Shown here: positions 31,842 through 33,236 of the stretch, piece after piece
Position numbering within the stretch: position 1 is the stretch's first letter
Layout of the letters: every line of letters begins with the position of its first letter
Source of the DNA: Oscillibacter sp.
GTDB taxonomy: Bacteria > Bacillota > Clostridia > Oscillospirales > Oscillospiraceae
Direction of reading: 5' to 3'
Length of the DNA: 33,236 nucleotides
Assembly: GCA_022652815.1 (NCBI GenBank)
Contig: JALCRR010000018.1
Span: 1 to 33,236 of the forward strand
Made by a program: the position numbers and the translations under genes
Notes under the pieces: generated by a model
What the model saw: only the letters and a program-made list of their open reading frames with translations
Told to the model about the DNA's origin: nothing
Databases searched by the model: none

Positions 31842-32002
31842 TTTATTTGAATGCTGTGCTGTGGACTGTGGAATAAAAAGCATCGCCACACAACAAACAT
31901 TGCACGTTCAGCCAGGTCTTTTTTTGCACTGTCTGCCTATGCACATATTTGCTCCGGTGTCTGTGCTATCATCACCCTCAAAGCGATCGGGAGGGATGAC
32001 AT

Positions 32003-32599
32003 ATGCTTGGTGCAATCTGTGGGGATATTCTCGGATCAACCTATGAATTTGGCCCAGAAAAGACGGAGGATCTTTCAAAGATCAGCCTTTTCCGCAGGGA
32101 TGATCATTTCACGGACGACACCGTGTCAACGCTCGCAGTGGCAGACTGGCTCCTGCACGATATTGCGGATGATTCTTACGATGATGAACGGCTGAAAGAC
32201 AAGCTGGCGCGGTGTTTTATGATGTATTCCGGAAAACTGTATCGTGACCGGGAGATCGCCTATGGATTATCCTATGTTGGCTGGCTGGACCAATTTGAAT
32301 CGACAGGCCGCCACAAGCCCTACAACAGCTTTGGAAATGGGTCGGCCATGCGTGTCAGTCCCGTGGCATGGGCCTTTGATCCCATAGAAGAAGTCAGACG
32401 GTTTGCTAAGCTGTCCGCCGATGTGACCCATGATCATCCAGAGGGGGAAAAGGGGGCGGAGGCTGCCGCCAGCGCAGTCTTTCCGGCGCGCAAGGGCTTT
32501 GCCAAAGAGTCCATTCTCCAGTATGTGAGGCGTGTTTTTGGGTATCCTTTAAATCAGGTTCTACTGAAAGACTTGGTTTTTAATCCTATGCCAAAATAA
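32003..32599 (+). pseudogene. ADP-ribosylglycohydrolase, 3' end replaced by IS
   Basis: The N-terminal ~185 residues match the ADP-ribosyl-glycohydrolase (DraG/ARH) family. MLGAICGDILGSTYEF opens it, DHFTDDTVSTLAVADWLL carries the metal-binding FTDDT motif, and YNSFGNGSAMRVSPVAWAF and THDHPEGEKGAEAAASAVFPAR follow. Family members of ~250-270 residues end with a GGDSDT metal-binding block, which is absent. The last ~13 codons (VLLKDLVFNPMPK) read into transposon sequence. The start has GGGAGGGATG upstream. The enzyme removes ADP-ribose from proteins, and loss of the second metal site should abolish activity. Confidence 0.85.
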
Positions 32600-33236
32600 C
32601 GACTCCAAACGGCTGGAACAGCAGTTGTAGAAGCAGGCGCAAAAGAGCGCGCAGGCAGTGTGCGGCATTCATGGCAAATACAATCAAGGCTGCCTCGGTT
32701 TTCGCCGTGTCAGCCAGATATGCCAATATTCTGTCCAAGCCGTAGCGCCGCTTGGCAATGCCGTTGCGGCTCTCCACAATGTTGCGGTCACAGCTGTCTT
32801 GATACGCCTGCTTGCGATCTTCTTCCAATTCGTCTGCCTTTGGCCGCCCCAGTCGCGGGCCGGAGAGCCGTATCCCGTTTTCTTTACAAAAACGGCGGTT
32901 CTCTCGGTTGCGATAGATTGTGTCTGCCAAAATCCGCTCAGGATAGCGCCCAAAAAGCGCTTTGTATTTCTTGGCGCTGTCAATCAGCGTGACACCCTCG
33001 TTAAAACTGTTGAAGCTTTGCTCATCAATGAAGGTAAAACCATCCACCACAGAAAAACCCAGTTTCTGTCCAAACTCCACCGGATGCCCAGCTTTGCCCC
33101 GGACGATTGGGCGCACATGGGGCTGACGAAGATTGACAATTCTGTCCTTGATGGATGCACTGGGATTCTCAAAATGCTCACGTTGCTGCTTCGCAACCTT
33201 GCGAATGGTATCCAAGCGCTCTTTTTGACGGTCTGA
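32555..33236 (-). mobile_element. IS5/IS1182-type insertion sequence, partial
   Basis: The element interrupts the ADP-ribosylglycohydrolase gene; its left end must lie between ~32555 and 32580, near GGTTCTACTGAAAG. The other end and any target duplication lie beyond the right edge, so the terminal repeats cannot be confirmed here. Confidence 0.7.
32586..33236 (-). CDS. IS5/IS1182-family transposase, C-terminal part
   Basis: The frame is open to the window edge, so the N-terminus is missing; about 216 C-terminal residues are present. SASIKDRIVNLRQPHVRPIVRGK and a VDGFTFIDEQSF block carry the middle of the DDE fold. ADTIYRNRENRRFCKENGIRLSGPRLGRPK, in two parts, and DRNIVESRNGIAKRRYGLDRI, with the catalytic Glu, are typical of the IS5/IS1182 group. 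It ends in a hydrophobic Leu-rich tail. Unlike the IS3 orfB it has no internal stop in the visible part. Confidence 0.88.
   Translation of the reverse strand, partial: SDRQKERLDTIRKVAKQQREHFENPSASIKDRIVNLRQPHVRPIVRGKAGHPVEFGQKLGFSVVDGFTFIDEQSFNSFNEGVTLIDSAKKYKALFGRYPERILADTIYRNRENRRFCKENGIRLSGPRLGRPKADELEEDRKQAYQDSCDRNIVESRNGIAKRRYGLDRILAYLADTAKTEAALIVFAMNAAHCLRALLRLLLQLLFQPFGVVILA

Overview
The window looks like chromosome from a gut-type anaerobic Firmicute, most likely Clostridia close to Oscillospiraceae. This rests on gene content (HD-GYP, PucR/CdaR-type regulators, Etf-coupled acyl-CoA metabolism, SLH surface proteins, LytTR regulator), AGGAGG-type ribosome sites and moderate GC. No rRNA, tRNA or CRISPR array was seen.

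Left part (1-20 kb): after the tail of an HD-GYP protein comes a metabolic region in three transcription blocks. Block A is a divergent pair: a GntP-like permease (minus) and an Old-Yellow-Enzyme/2,4-dienoyl-CoA-reductase-type flavoprotein followed by an NADP-type SDR (plus). Block B is an NAD-type SDR next to a PucR/CdaR-type regulator, followed by an IS3-family element whose orfB carries an amber stop. Block C is a second, paralogous PucR/CdaR-type regulator (minus) divergent from a long plus-strand run: MFS carboxylate-type transporter, Fe-dependent alcohol dehydrogenase, CaiB/BaiF CoA-transferase, crotonase-fold enzyme, acyl-CoA dehydrogenase, EtfB, EtfA. The run resembles the carnitine cai/fix gene set (CaiB-CaiD-CaiA-FixA-FixB) with bai-like additions. 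It has no CoA ligase and no thiolase, and its crotonase lacks both hydratase glutamates, so the substrate is not a simple fatty acid or an obvious known compound. The permease, NAD-SDR and MFS promoters share a TGCACA box directly upstream of the -35 position, with identical spacing to the -10. This ties the three blocks into one putative regulon, probably controlled by one or both PucR/CdaR paralogues.

Middle (20-25 kb): a MoxR-type AAA+ ATPase and the first third of its VWA/CoxE-like partner run into a breakpoint near 21300. There the 5' part of an oppositely oriented secreted surface protein also ends. Beyond it lie a degenerate stand-alone receiver domain, an intact NTF2-like/LytTR regulator, and a broken GHKL histidine kinase with the remnant of a second one. 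This is a zone of decayed signalling genes and rearrangement.

Right part (25-33 kb): a minus-strand operon reads from a MalT-like LuxR regulator (TTG start) through a polytopic membrane protein and a GT2 glycosyltransferase to an SLH-anchored surface protein with InlB-type repeats. At the far right an ADP-ribosylglycohydrolase gene is cut by an IS5/IS1182-type transposase gene that runs off the window.
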